From an uncultured Roseburia sp. (lineage in GTDB: Bacteria; Bacillota; Clostridia; Lachnospirales; Lachnospiraceae), in the NCBI GenBank assembly GCA_900539115.1, contig UQAQ01000063.1:1-7068 (forward strand): a stretch of 7,068 nt of DNA. The letters run 5' to 3'. The notes under the pieces were generated by a model. That model was given only the letters and a program-made list of their open reading frames with translations, was not told where the DNA came from and did no database searches. Made by a program: the position numbers and the translations under genes. The stretch's first letter is position 1, and each line of letters starts with the position of its first letter. This document shows positions 1 through 5,930 of the stretch, one piece after another.

Positions 1-70
1 TCAAAGGTATTGAGATAAATTTCAAAAATATATCGGAGAGATATATTGACAAATTTCAAATATTGAGATA
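1..70. repeat. short dispersed repeats and hairpin upstream of the chemoreceptor gene
   Basis: The 10-mer tattgagata occurs at 8-17 and again at 61-70, directly before the ribosome binding site. The 10-mer aaatttcaaa occurs at 17-26 and 51-60. Between them lies a small inverted repeat, atatat (28-33) and atatat (41-46), around the loop cggagag. A TTGACA hexamer at 46-51 resembles a -35 box, but no acceptable -10 hexamer sits 16-18 bases downstream, so I do not call a promoter. The repeats may be leader structure, protein sites or simple AT-rich redundancy. The window edge prevents seeing whether the units continue upstream. Confidence 0.4.
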
Positions 71-83
71 GGAGGAAAAGAGA

Positions 84-1817
84 ATGAAATCTCAGGAAAA
101 GTTGAAAAAGAAAAAGGGAATGCGTCTGGCGTTCAAATTGAGTTTGACGTTGGCTATTCCACTGTTGCTGATCACGATCATAGGTATTGTGATTAGTGCA
201 TCAAAGCAGAATAGCATGTCGAAAAATCTGGTGGAAAGAGAAATTAGCGGAATTGCAGCCAGTGTTAGGGAGACTTACACAGAGATGGATAATGGTGCAG
301 ATTTTACACTAAATGGAGATACATTCAAAAAGGGGAATGTGACATTGAGTGAAAATTATGAACTTATTGATACGCTGAAACAGGAAAGAGACGTAGAATT
401 ATCTGTGTTTTATGGAGATACGCGTGTTCTTACAACATTGAAAGACAGTTCAGGAAAACGTGAGATTAATACGAAGATGTCGAAAGAAGTATATGATACG
501 TTACAGACGGGAAAAGACTATTACGCCAGTGATCTGCAATTATTTGGGACACCTTACTCCGGTTATTATGTACCGCTTTACCAGCCGGGTTCCGATAAAG
601 TCGTAGGAAGTATTTTCTGTGGACGGAGCCAGGAAGAAGTCAATGAAGCACTTCGTAACACGATTATTTCTATGATGATTCCTATGCTTTTGGTTTTTGT
701 TATTGCTATTGCTATAGGTATGTTTATTGTTACAAGAATTGTAAAACATCTGGATGGTGCAGTGGACAATCTTGGAACGTTGTCGAATGGTATGTTGAAT
801 TTAGAGATGAAAAAAGATCTTGTGGTACGAAAGGATGAAGTAGGTGATATCGCCCGTGCGATTCAGCGTCTTATCGAGTCCATGCGTGATATTATCACGA
901 ATATTACGACATCATCCCAGGCGCTTCAAGGATTTTCCGAGGAATTTGCTGCTTCTTTTGATCACATTGCAGAGTCGATCAATAATGTAAATATTGCAGT
1001 AGACGAGATTGCAAACGGTTCTTCAAGCCAGGCAGCAGAGACGATGAGTGCAAGCCAGAAAGTAACGCAGATGGGAACCGCATTGGATGAAACGACGGCA
1101 AATGTTGAGACACTTGGAAGCAGTTCCGTAAAAATGCGTGAATATAATAAAACCGCTGCGAAGAATTTGGATGAATTATCTGCCATCAGCGAAACGACAA
1201 AATCATCCGTTCTTTTAGTTCAGAATCAGACAAATCAGACCAATGATTCCGCACAGGAGATTCGTGAAGCGACAGAACTGATTACAGATATTGCCAATCA
1301 GACCAACCTTCTTTCCCTCAATGCGAGCATTGAAGCGGCAAGAGCAGGTGAGAATGGCCGCGGTTTTGCCGTTGTGGCAGACGAGATCCGTAATCTGTCA
1401 GAGCAGTCCAGAGAATCTGCAGAACGTATTGTGGAGATTGTCAACACTTTAATCGCCAATTCAAATACAAGTGTAACTACCATGAACGAAGTGGCAGAGA
1501 ATATTCGTACTCAAAATAACAAAATAGAGGAAACCGGAGAAATGTTCCGCTCCCTCAATGAAGAAATTGCCGAGGTGACAGAGGCTATCGAAAAAATTCG
1601 TAAGCAGACTGAAGCATTGGATGTCCAGAAGAAAGAAGTATTGGATATCGTGGATGGCTTAGCTGCGATCGCTGAGCAGAATGCAGCCGGAACCGAAGAA
1701 ACTTCGGCATCCATGGCTGAGTTCCATGAAATCATTGATTCCTGCCATGAAGCTACGGAGGAATTGACAAAACTTGCTCAGAATCTGGCAGATCATACAG
1801 AGAGGTTCACCTTATAA
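84..1817 (+). CDS. methyl-accepting chemotaxis protein with extracellular Cache-like sensor domain
   Basis: This is a complete 577-residue membrane chemoreceptor. It should sense a ligand outside the cell and control CheA/CheW kinase activity at the membrane, and so flagellar behaviour. A basic N-terminus is followed by TM1 (about 18-40), an extracellular sensor of about 150 residues (41-192), TM2 (193-217), HAMP (about 215-270, with the DEVGD motif at 251-255) and a long cytoplasmic coiled coil. The near-invariant signalling tip spans about 400-443, with IANQTNLLSLNASIEAARAG and then GRGFAVVADEIRNL. Each arm holds about 20 heptads by my estimate, longer than in the E. coli type. The sensor segment ending YYVPLYQPGSDKVVGSIFCG resembles single-Cache domains. 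The Glu-rich EQNAAGTEETSAS (531-543) fits a methylation helix. There is no C-terminal NWETF-like CheR tether. GGAGG at 71-75 lies 8 bases before the ATG. The ligand cannot be read from the sequence. Confidence 0.96.
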   Translation: MKSQEKLKKKKGMRLAFKLSLTLAIPLLLITIIGIVISASKQNSMSKNLVEREISGIAASVRETYTEMDNGADFTLNGDTFKKGNVTLSENYELIDTLKQERDVELSVFYGDTRVLTTLKDSSGKREINTKMSKEVYDTLQTGKDYYASDLQLFGTPYSGYYVPLYQPGSDKVVGSIFCGRSQEEVNEALRNTIISMMIPMLLVFVIAIAIGMFIVTRIVKHLDGAVDNLGTLSNGMLNLEMKKDLVVRKDEVGDIARAIQRLIESMRDIITNITTSSQALQGFSEEFAASFDHIAESINNVNIAVDEIANGSSSQAAETMSASQKVTQMGTALDETTANVETLGSSSVKMREYNKTAAKNLDELSAISETTKSSVLLVQNQTNQTNDSAQEIREATELITDIANQTNLLSLNASIEAARAGENGRGFAVVADEIRNLSEQSRESAERIVEIVNTLIANSNTSVTTMNEVAENIRTQNNKIEETGEMFRSLNEEIAEVTEAIEKIRKQTEALDVQKKEVLDIVDGLAAIAEQNAAGTEETSASMAEFHEIIDSCHEATEELTKLAQNLADHTERFTL

Positions 1818-1825
1818 CCAATGCG

Positions 1826-2128
1826 TTAAAGAACTAACGATAAACAGATCATGACGGCGATGATCCCCAGTGCTGCAATTGCATAAATGCGGGCAGCGCG
1901 GGATCTGCCGGAAGTGTCTGTGTCAGAAATCGACGTCTGCTCGATACATTTTACTGCATTTTCTGCATCTTCTTCGGATACATAAATCTCAAAGGCAGTT
2001 TCCATTTTTCCGGTAATTACGTTCATATCACTGATTTCACGTTTTTTTGCGGAGATGTGCTGTGATTGCAGTGTGGCGATGATTTGATCTGCTTCTAAAA
2101 AAGTTTTTGCATTGTAAATTTTTGTCAT
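1826..2128 (-). CDS. DUF2007-like small protein with C-terminal membrane anchor
   Basis: This 100-residue protein begins MTKIYNAKTFLEADQIIATL. That pattern, a short strand then a helix 'EA..I...L' followed by the EIYVSEEDAENAVKCI segment (47-62), is typical of the DUF2007 'putative signal transducing protein' fold, a small PII/ferredoxin-like alpha-beta domain. Residues 80-100 are hydrophobic and form a single C-terminal transmembrane helix, which would leave the globular domain in the cytoplasm. Its molecular role is unknown. A G-rich ribosome binding site (complement of 2136-2140) lies 7 bases before the ATG, and a sigma-A-like promoter lies further upstream. The gene ends 8 bases from the stop of the convergent chemoreceptor gene. 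There is no clear terminator between them, so the two transcripts probably overlap at their 3' ends. Confidence 0.78.
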   Translation of the reverse strand: MTKIYNAKTFLEADQIIATLQSQHISAKKREISDMNVITGKMETAFEIYVSEEDAENAVKCIEQTSISDTDTSGRSRAARIYAIAALGIIAVMICLSLVL

Positions 2129-2164
2129 AGTAAATCCCCCGTTCCGTACGTTATTGTTGTTTCC

Positions 2165-2193
2165 AGTATAAGGGATAAAATGGGGAAATGCAA
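2165..2193 (-). promoter_or_regulatory. sigma-A-type promoter for the DUF2007-like gene
   Basis: Read on the minus strand, TTGCAT (2193 to 2188) is followed after exactly 17 bases by TATACT (2170 to 2165). Transcription would begin near 2158, about 30 bases before the ATG at 2128. Hexamer quality, spacing and position all agree with a housekeeping promoter. Confidence 0.65.
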
Positions 2194-2209
2194 GGAGATT
2201 TTATATTAC

Positions 2210-2251
2210 ACCAAAGAATATTTGGTCCCAAAAGGGATACATGGGTATACC
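2210..2251. repeat. cluster of three short palindromes
   Basis: Three inverted repeats follow one another: ACCAAA-gaata-TTTGGT (2210-2226), TCCC-aaaa-GGGA (2226-2237) and GGTATACC (2244-2251). They lie between the minus-strand promoter at 2165-2193 and the receiver-domain remnant. They may be operator half-sites or small RNA structures, and their function is unknown. Confidence 0.4.
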
Positions 2252-2277
2252 ATTACAAAATTTTCAGAGGGAAAAAT

Positions 2278-2352
2278 TTTGAATTGTTGATCCTGGATGT
2301 GATGAGGGAGGAAGTGGATGGCATTGCATTGGCGAAAGGTATCCGGGAAAGG
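2278..2352 (+). pseudogene. remnant of a response-regulator receiver domain
   Basis: A short stretch translates as FELLILDVMREEVDGIALAK followed by GIRER. This matches the beta-3 strand, phospho-acceptor Asp (codon 2296-2298), D-x-M loop, DG and alpha-3 start of two-component receiver domains, compare the usual LLILDVMLPxMDG. The rest of the domain is absent: there is no N-terminal acidic pair, no Thr/Ser switch and no conserved Lys. The enclosing open frame (ATG at 2188, stop at 2461-2463) has no ribosome binding site at a useful distance. It also runs through the promoter of the next gene, so a working protein is unlikely. I read it as a fossil of a lost regulator. A chance match is possible because the piece is only about 25 residues. 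Confidence 0.5.
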
Positions 2353-2383
2353 TGCGTGAAAAGCCTGGAATCCTTTTTTATCT

Positions 2384-2412
2384 TTGCTTTTGCCAAAAGG
2401 ATATGTTATGAT
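2384..2412 (+). promoter_or_regulatory. sigma-A promoter with extended -10 for the beta-propeller gene
   Basis: TTGCTT (2384-2389) is followed after 17 bases by TATGAT (2407-2412), preceded by an extended -10 TGT (2404-2406). Transcription would start near 2419 and give a leader of about 40 bases with AGGGG at 2448-2452 as the ribosome binding site. Confidence 0.72.
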
Positions 2413-2459
2413 ATTGATAAAAGTTTTTGCATTATCACAATAGAAATAGGGGAAAACCA

Positions 2460-4229
2460 ATGAAAAAGATTTTAACCTGTCTGCTGCTTATAAGTATATT
2501 AACGGCCTGCTTTGTAGTGGGTTTATTCGCTTTATCTGTAGTAAAAGACGACAAAGAATTTAACGAAGTGACGACAGAAGTGACGAAAAATATAGACGAT
2601 AAAACCGACGACACACAAAAGGGCAGCTCTACGAAAAAGGATGATACGAAAAGCGAGCCGACGGTGGCACCACAGCAGGAAAATACGGACGATGCGGTGT
2701 CTTTTCAGCCGCATGCTGTAAAGAGTACAAAGCCATCCAAATACATGAAAATGACGCAGGTCAATGTAAATGGAAAGACGTTGTCGAATAACAAAAAATA
2801 TCGTGCCAAACAGGAGATTTTTTTTGAGCAAGGCTCAGAGTATACAGCGGCAAATGGAATTGTTACTTTCCGTGGAAACAATTTCCGCGATAACCCGGTT
2901 TGGGGAACGGCGGACTTTGCGGAAAATAAACTGAAATCGGATTGGACATATCAGACCGGAAAACTTACCTCGCAGGGGAAAACGTGGACCGGCAGCGGCT
3001 GGACCGGACAGCCTCTCGTGATCAAATGGCCGCGTGCGACAAAACAGGTGATGAATATGCATTCCTGGGCGAAAGAGGACGATTCTCTGGTGGAAGTGAT
3101 CTATGCCTGTCTCGATGGACACATTTATTTTCTGGATATGAAAACAGGTAGGCAGACACGTGATACGTTGGACATTGGATACACATTTAAAGGTGCCGGG
3201 GCATTGGATCCGCGTGGCTATCCGATCATGTACGTGGGTTCCGGCTACAATAGCAGCAAAGGAAAATCGCGAGTATTTGTGATCAGCCTTATTGACGGAA
3301 ACGTGCTGTATACATTTGGCGACAGCGACCCATTTTCTTTGCGTGGCTCCCTCAGTTTTTTTGACTCATCCGCACTTGTGGATGCGGAGACGGATACATT
3401 GATCTACCCGGGCGAAAATGGAATTTTATACCTGATCCATCTTGGAACAAATTACGACGAGGCACAGGGAACCTTATCGATAAATCCGGACCGGATCGTA
3501 AAGTGGCATTATCAGGGACTTCGCACAAGCACTTCCAAATATTGGCTGGGAATGGAGGACAGTGCCGTGATCTACAAAGGGTATTTATATATACAGGACA
3601 ATGGAGGCCATTTCATGTGTCTTGACTTAAATACTCTGCAGCTGGTATGGGTTCAGGACTGCCTTGACGACTCCAATGGCTCGCCGGTTATGTCAATCGA
3701 AGACGGCAAAGCATATCTGTATGCAAGCACTTCCTTTCATCTTGGCTGGCGGAGCAGTTCTACGGCTCCGATCCCGATTTGGAAAATTGACGCAGAAACA
3801 GGAGAGATTTTGTGGAAAACGGAATACGACTGCCGTTCGGTAAGTGACCTTTCCGGCGGCGTTCAGTCTACGATCGCGCTTGGAAAAAATAATCTGTCGG
3901 ACAACATGTACGTCACAGTGTCGCGGACAGGCGGCTTAGCCAATGGTGTACTCGCCTGCCTTGATAAGAAAACCGGAAAGATAAATTGGGAACACAAAGC
4001 CGCGTATGCCTGGTCCTCGCCAATCTGCGTTTACGACCAAAAGGGCGATGGCAGAGTGATTTATGCGACAAGCGCCGGAATGATGTATCTGTTAGACGGA
4101 AAAAGCGGAGAAGTGCAGGACGAGCTGCATGTAAGCGGCAGCTGCATCGAAGCCTCGCCGGTGGTATACGACGACAGGCTTGTGATCGGAACCAGAGGGT
4201 GCCAGATTTGCGGGATAAAAATTTTGTAG
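2460..4229 (+). CDS. exported PQQ-type beta-propeller repeat protein
   Basis: This 589-residue protein is placed outside the membrane by its N-terminus (MKK, then hydrophobic to residue 28). L14-T-A-C17 looks like a lipobox, but hydrophobic residues continue to about 28, so it could equally be an uncleaved anchor. Residues 29-95 are a Lys/Asp/Thr/Glu/Gln linker, a typical surface stalk. From about 125 to the end come blades of the PQQ/quinoprotein-like propeller (PF13360/PF13570 type): YACLDGHIYFLDMKTG (215-230), VFVISLIDGNVLYTF (272-286), YLYIQDNGGHFMCLDLNT (375-392), IWKIDAETGEILWKT (440-454), VLACLDKKTGKINWE (497-511) and YATSAGMMYLLDGKSGE (535-551). Family members are usually binding or assembly scaffolds, and no catalytic or quinone-binding residues can be identified. 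I chose the ATG at 2460 over the in-frame ATG at 2427 because AGGGG sits 7 bases before it and it starts the signal sequence. No obvious terminator follows. Confidence 0.9.
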   Translation: MKKILTCLLLISILTACFVVGLFALSVVKDDKEFNEVTTEVTKNIDDKTDDTQKGSSTKKDDTKSEPTVAPQQENTDDAVSFQPHAVKSTKPSKYMKMTQVNVNGKTLSNNKKYRAKQEIFFEQGSEYTAANGIVTFRGNNFRDNPVWGTADFAENKLKSDWTYQTGKLTSQGKTWTGSGWTGQPLVIKWPRATKQVMNMHSWAKEDDSLVEVIYACLDGHIYFLDMKTGRQTRDTLDIGYTFKGAGALDPRGYPIMYVGSGYNSSKGKSRVFVISLIDGNVLYTFGDSDPFSLRGSLSFFDSSALVDAETDTLIYPGENGILYLIHLGTNYDEAQGTLSINPDRIVKWHYQGLRTSTSKYWLGMEDSAVIYKGYLYIQDNGGHFMCLDLNTLQLVWVQDCLDDSNGSPVMSIEDGKAYLYASTSFHLGWRSSSTAPIPIWKIDAETGEILWKTEYDCRSVSDLSGGVQSTIALGKNNLSDNMYVTVSRTGGLANGVLACLDKKTGKINWEHKAAYAWSSPICVYDQKGDGRVIYATSAGMMYLLDGKSGEVQDELHVSGSCIEASPVVYDDRLVIGTRGCQICGIKIL

Positions 4230-4339
4230 TGGTGTTTTGGGGGAGAGAGTAAAGGTGTTGAGATAATGAAAGAAGTAAATGCAAATATATAAATGAACAT
4301 AATTAGAAACAGAAAAATGATAATGGAAAGGAGCAAAAA

Positions 4340-4798
4340 ATGACAGGATACATGTCGGAAATGCGTAAATTAGTAGGACACAGGACAATCATTCAATGTG
4401 CCGCCAGCGTAATCTGCGTAGATGTTAATGGGAAAATTTTACTTGGGAAAAGAACAGATAATCACAAGTGGGCGTATGCCGGCGGCTCTGTTGAAATAGA
4501 CGAATATGCGGAGGATTGTGCAAAAAGGGAATTGTACGAAGAAATGGGGATTTCGGCACAATCTCTGGAGTTCTTTTTTGTAAATTCAGGCCCGGAAACG
4601 CACTATATTTATCCAAATGGAGATGAAGTTTCTAACTTTGAAATCGTCTATTTATGCAGCGAGTGGGAAGGCGAGCCTAAGATGCAGGATGGCGAAATGG
4701 AAGAACTAAGATTTTTCACAGTGGATGAAATTGACCTTGATGAGATTTCACCGCCGACAAGAAGGGTAATGGAGGAGTATGTTCGGAGATTTGGGTGA
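4340..4798 (+). CDS. Nudix hydrolase
   Basis: This 152-residue protein carries a full Nudix box at residues 49-71 (GX5EX7REUXEEXGU): G49, E55, R63-E64, E67-E68 and G70-I71. These glutamates bind the Mg2+ ions that activate water to cleave a nucleoside diphosphate linked to another group. Upstream, LVGHRTIIQCAASVICVDVN (11-30) and LLGKRTDNHKWAYAGGS (34-50) are the usual strands and 'W..PGG'-like entry, with Ala in place of the common Pro. The C-terminal half (ETHYIYPNGDE, VSNFEIVYLC) resembles members acting on nucleoside triphosphates or nucleotide sugars, but the substrate cannot be assigned. The cytoplasmic enzyme starts 110 bases after the propeller gene with its own AAAGGAG (4327-4333), 6 bases before the ATG. 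I see no convincing separate promoter, so read-through from upstream is possible. Confidence 0.93.
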   Translation: MTGYMSEMRKLVGHRTIIQCAASVICVDVNGKILLGKRTDNHKWAYAGGSVEIDEYAEDCAKRELYEEMGISAQSLEFFFVNSGPETHYIYPNGDEVSNFEIVYLCSEWEGEPKMQDGEMEELRFFTVDEIDLDEISPPTRRVMEEYVRRFG

Positions 4799-4828
4799 GG
4801 ACGAATCAGAATAAATTACACGAAAATA

Positions 4829-4857
4829 GTGATCCGTTTTAAATTTTTTGCTATAAT
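4829..4857 (+). promoter_or_regulatory. extended -10 promoter immediately upstream of a hairpin
   Basis: TGC-TATAAT (4849-4857) is a consensus extended -10 element. The position expected for a -35 box (4829-4834, gtgatc) is a poor match, which extended -10 promoters tolerate. Transcription would begin near 4864. No ORF of meaningful size starts between here and the terminator at 4884-4936. Confidence 0.55.
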
Positions 4858-4863
4858 CCCATC

Positions 4864-4933
4864 TTTAACACTTGTTAGACTATAAAACGGCCACACCTCC
4901 TGTAAATACGGGGTTTGTGACCGTTTTGCTTTT
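4864..4933 (+). ncRNA. candidate small RNA of about 70 bases
   Basis: The interval runs from the predicted start point of the extended -10 promoter to the end of the terminator hairpin. It would make a transcript of about 20 single-stranded bases (atctttaacacttgttagac) followed by a long hairpin. The left side of the hairpin contains CACCTCCT (4894-4901), the same eight bases as the anti-Shine-Dalgarno tail of 16S rRNA, although CTCC can pair internally with GGGG (4910-4913). C-rich segments of this kind are used by several Gram-positive regulatory RNAs to mask ribosome binding sites. This is inference from promoter and terminator placement only. The alternative is a plain terminator of the Nudix transcript with a fortuitous promoter before it. 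Confidence 0.35.
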
Positions 4934-4936
4934 GTG
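4884..4936 (+). terminator. Rho-independent terminator hairpin
   Basis: The left arm aaaacggccaca (4884-4895) pairs with tgtgaccgtttt (4916-4927), 11 of 12 positions with one C/A mismatch. Inside, t4898-t4903 can pair with a4908-g4913, including two wobbles, after a small CC/TT internal loop. The stem is followed by gcttttgtg, a T-rich tail. It lies 85 bases past the Nudix stop and probably ends that transcript as well as any transcript from the promoter at 4829-4857. Confidence 0.65.
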
Positions 4937-5104
4937 TTGATATGTACTATATTTTTGCTTTTGTGCTTTTTTTCGATTTTGTTTCTTTTATGATGTTCCG
5001 CATGGATGATTTTGAAATAAATTCATAATCCGTCCGAAAGCCGAAAATATTAATCGTTTACATTTGGAAATGAAAAAATTATCAAGAAGGAGTGTGTGCA
5101 GGAA
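4937..5104. other. AT-rich intergenic stretch without a supported gene
   Basis: This stretch is rich in T-runs. TTTTGCTTTTGTG at 4953-4965 is an exact copy of the terminator tail at 4924-4936. A weak promoter-like pair, TTTACA (5057-5062) with TATCAA (5080-5085) and a 17-base spacer, might serve the downstream membrane protein gene. Nothing in the region gives a convincing protein-coding frame. Confidence 0.4.
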
Positions 5105-5179
5105 ATGGAACAAATCCAGGAGAAAAATACCAGGAAATTTCCCTTGAAAAAGTGTATGCTTAAAGAAAAATCTATTTAA
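5105..5179 (+). CDS. possible 24-codon small ORF or leader peptide
   Basis: ATG at 5105 opens a 24-codon frame (MEQIQEKNTRKFPLKKCMLK, then EKSI) ending in TAA at 5177-5179. A strong AAGAAGGAG (5084-5092) lies 12 bases upstream, slightly far, while an in-frame GTG at 5096 is too close. The peptide is basic and polar with no membrane segment and no family I recognise. It ends 19 bases before the next gene, so it could be a translated leader. A second overlapping frame (ATG 5070, 25 codons, also Lys/Arg rich) competes with it. The ribosome binding site is the only real support. Confidence 0.22.
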   Translation: MEQIQEKNTRKFPLKKCMLKEKSI

Positions 5180-5198
5180 AAGAAGGAGGAATAAGTAG

Positions 5199-5702
5199 AT
5201 GTTTACAAATATCGCTGGAAAACTAAAAGGTCTAGCCATTATACAAACAATAATTTTTATAGCATTCGGAATCATAATTTGGACATTACCATATCAAACA
5301 GGTGGATTTGTTCCAAAATCGGAGGCAGGTCTTTTCGTCATTATAGGAATTATTATTATGTTGGCGGGGTGGATTGGCCAATGGCTTCTGTATGCGTTTG
5401 GTCAACTTGTAGAAAATACAGATCAGATAAATCGAAATTTGGCAGCATTATTAGCTATGCAAATGAAACAAGCTTCTTCCGGAGCAGCTGCAAAGACATC
5501 CGGTGGCCCTGAATCACACCGGAACAATGCTTCTGCTACAACCCCAAAGTCTAATTATTATCGTGATTTTAGTAAATTTGATAATAGTTCCATAGGATGG
5601 GTTTGCGAATATTGTGGTTCTAAAAATTCATCGGATTCAACTAAATGCAAAATATGTAGCAAGAGTCGTCATGAAAGTGATTACAAAAATTCAAAGCGTT
5701 AA
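5199..5702 (+). CDS. two-helix membrane protein with C-terminal RanBP2-type zinc finger
   Basis: This 167-residue protein has two hydrophobic helices (about 11-30 and 44-68) joined by a short Gly/Pro loop. A helical stretch (70-92, QLVENTDQINRNLAALLAMQ) and a Ser/Ala/Pro/Asn linker (93-130) follow. The C-terminal finger reads W134-V-C136-EY-C139-GSK-N143-SSDSTK-C150-KI-C153. This fits W-X-C-X2-C-X3-N-X6-C-X2-C exactly, the RanBP2-type zinc finger pattern, with four Cys to bind one zinc ion. With both ends cytoplasmic, the finger would face the cytosol as a binding module for protein or RNA. Similar zinc-ribbon tails occur on many uncharacterised Firmicutes membrane proteins. AAGGAGG (5183-5189) lies 9 bases before the ATG. 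The function is unknown. Confidence 0.82.
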   Translation: MFTNIAGKLKGLAIIQTIIFIAFGIIIWTLPYQTGGFVPKSEAGLFVIIGIIIMLAGWIGQWLLYAFGQLVENTDQINRNLAALLAMQMKQASSGAAAKTSGGPESHRNNASATTPKSNYYRDFSKFDNSSIGWVCEYCGSKNSSDSTKCKICSKSRHESDYKNSKR

Positions 5703-5729
5703 AAATATGCAACCAATATAATAAAAAAT

Positions 5730-5740
5730 AAAGGAGCGAA
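5730..5740 (+). repeat. left copy of an 11-base inverted repeat
   Basis: AAAGGAGCGAA at 5730-5740 is repeated exactly in inverted orientation at 6013-6023 (TTCGCTCCTTT on this strand). Each copy also serves as the ribosome binding site of the ORF that points inward, so functional constraint explains AAAGGAG but not the shared CGAA. Confidence 0.5.
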
Positions 5741-5745
5741 ATGAC

Positions 5746-5930
5746 ATGAAAAAATTAAACGTTAAAAAAGTATTAGCAATGTTTCTTGCTGTCGCGCTTG
5801 TCGTGCCGAGTTCCGCCTCGAATTTGACTGCACCGATTCTGTGATATGGAAGTCATCAAACGACAGAGTATTGCAGATAAATAATAATGAAACGATGCTT
5901 GGGCTGGTTGCTCGGTCGACAGAGTCGTTT
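5746..5930 (+). pseudogene. broken secreted-protein gene: signal peptide followed out of frame by an Ig-like remnant
   Basis: AAAGGAG (5730-5736) precedes ATG 5746, which opens a classic Sec signal peptide: MKKLNVKKVLAM, a hydrophobic core FLAVALVVP, and a small-residue cleavage zone SSAS. The frame stops at TGA 5842-5844 after only 32 codons. From about 5817 another frame reads LEFDCTDSVIWKSSNDRVLQ, then INNN, then GLVARST (to about 5924). This resembles the bacterial Ig-like Big_2 pattern 'vxWkSSNxxVxxIn..g.v.Gl.aGt' of surface adhesins. The simplest reading is a secreted Ig-domain protein that lost its middle and frame by deletion, leaving its head plus one partial domain. The signal peptide is clear. 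The Ig-like match rests on about 35 residues and is moderate. A stand-alone 32-residue secreted peptide is the alternative. Confidence 0.5.

Noticed and set aside
46..74. TTGACA at 46-51 as the chemoreceptor promoter
   Set aside because: The matching -10 position falls on taggag, which overlaps the ribosome binding site. The real promoter is probably upstream of the window.
1847..1865. GATCAT...ATGATC inverted repeat as a terminator between convergent genes
   Set aside because: It lies inside the 3' coding end of the minus-strand gene, has a 7-base loop and no T-run, so it is better explained as coding sequence.
2427..2459. Upstream in-frame ATG extending the propeller protein by 11 residues
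   Set aside because: It would put a polar MHYHNRNRGKP segment before the signal sequence, and AGGGG at 2448-2452 is placed for the ATG at 2460.
2206..2460. 84-codon minus-strand ORF upstream of the propeller gene
   Set aside because: It is antisense to the receiver-like remnant and to the promoter at 2384-2412, starts at the propeller gene's own ATG region, and has no ribosome binding site or family resemblance.
4266..4292. Tiny ORF MKEVNANI before the Nudix gene
   Set aside because: At eight codons with only a partial AAAGGTG upstream it cannot be told from chance.
4988..5275. 95-codon minus-strand ORF overlapping the start of the zinc-finger membrane gene
   Set aside because: Its hydrophobic Phe/Leu-rich content is what antisense reading of A-rich DNA yields, and it has no supported start.
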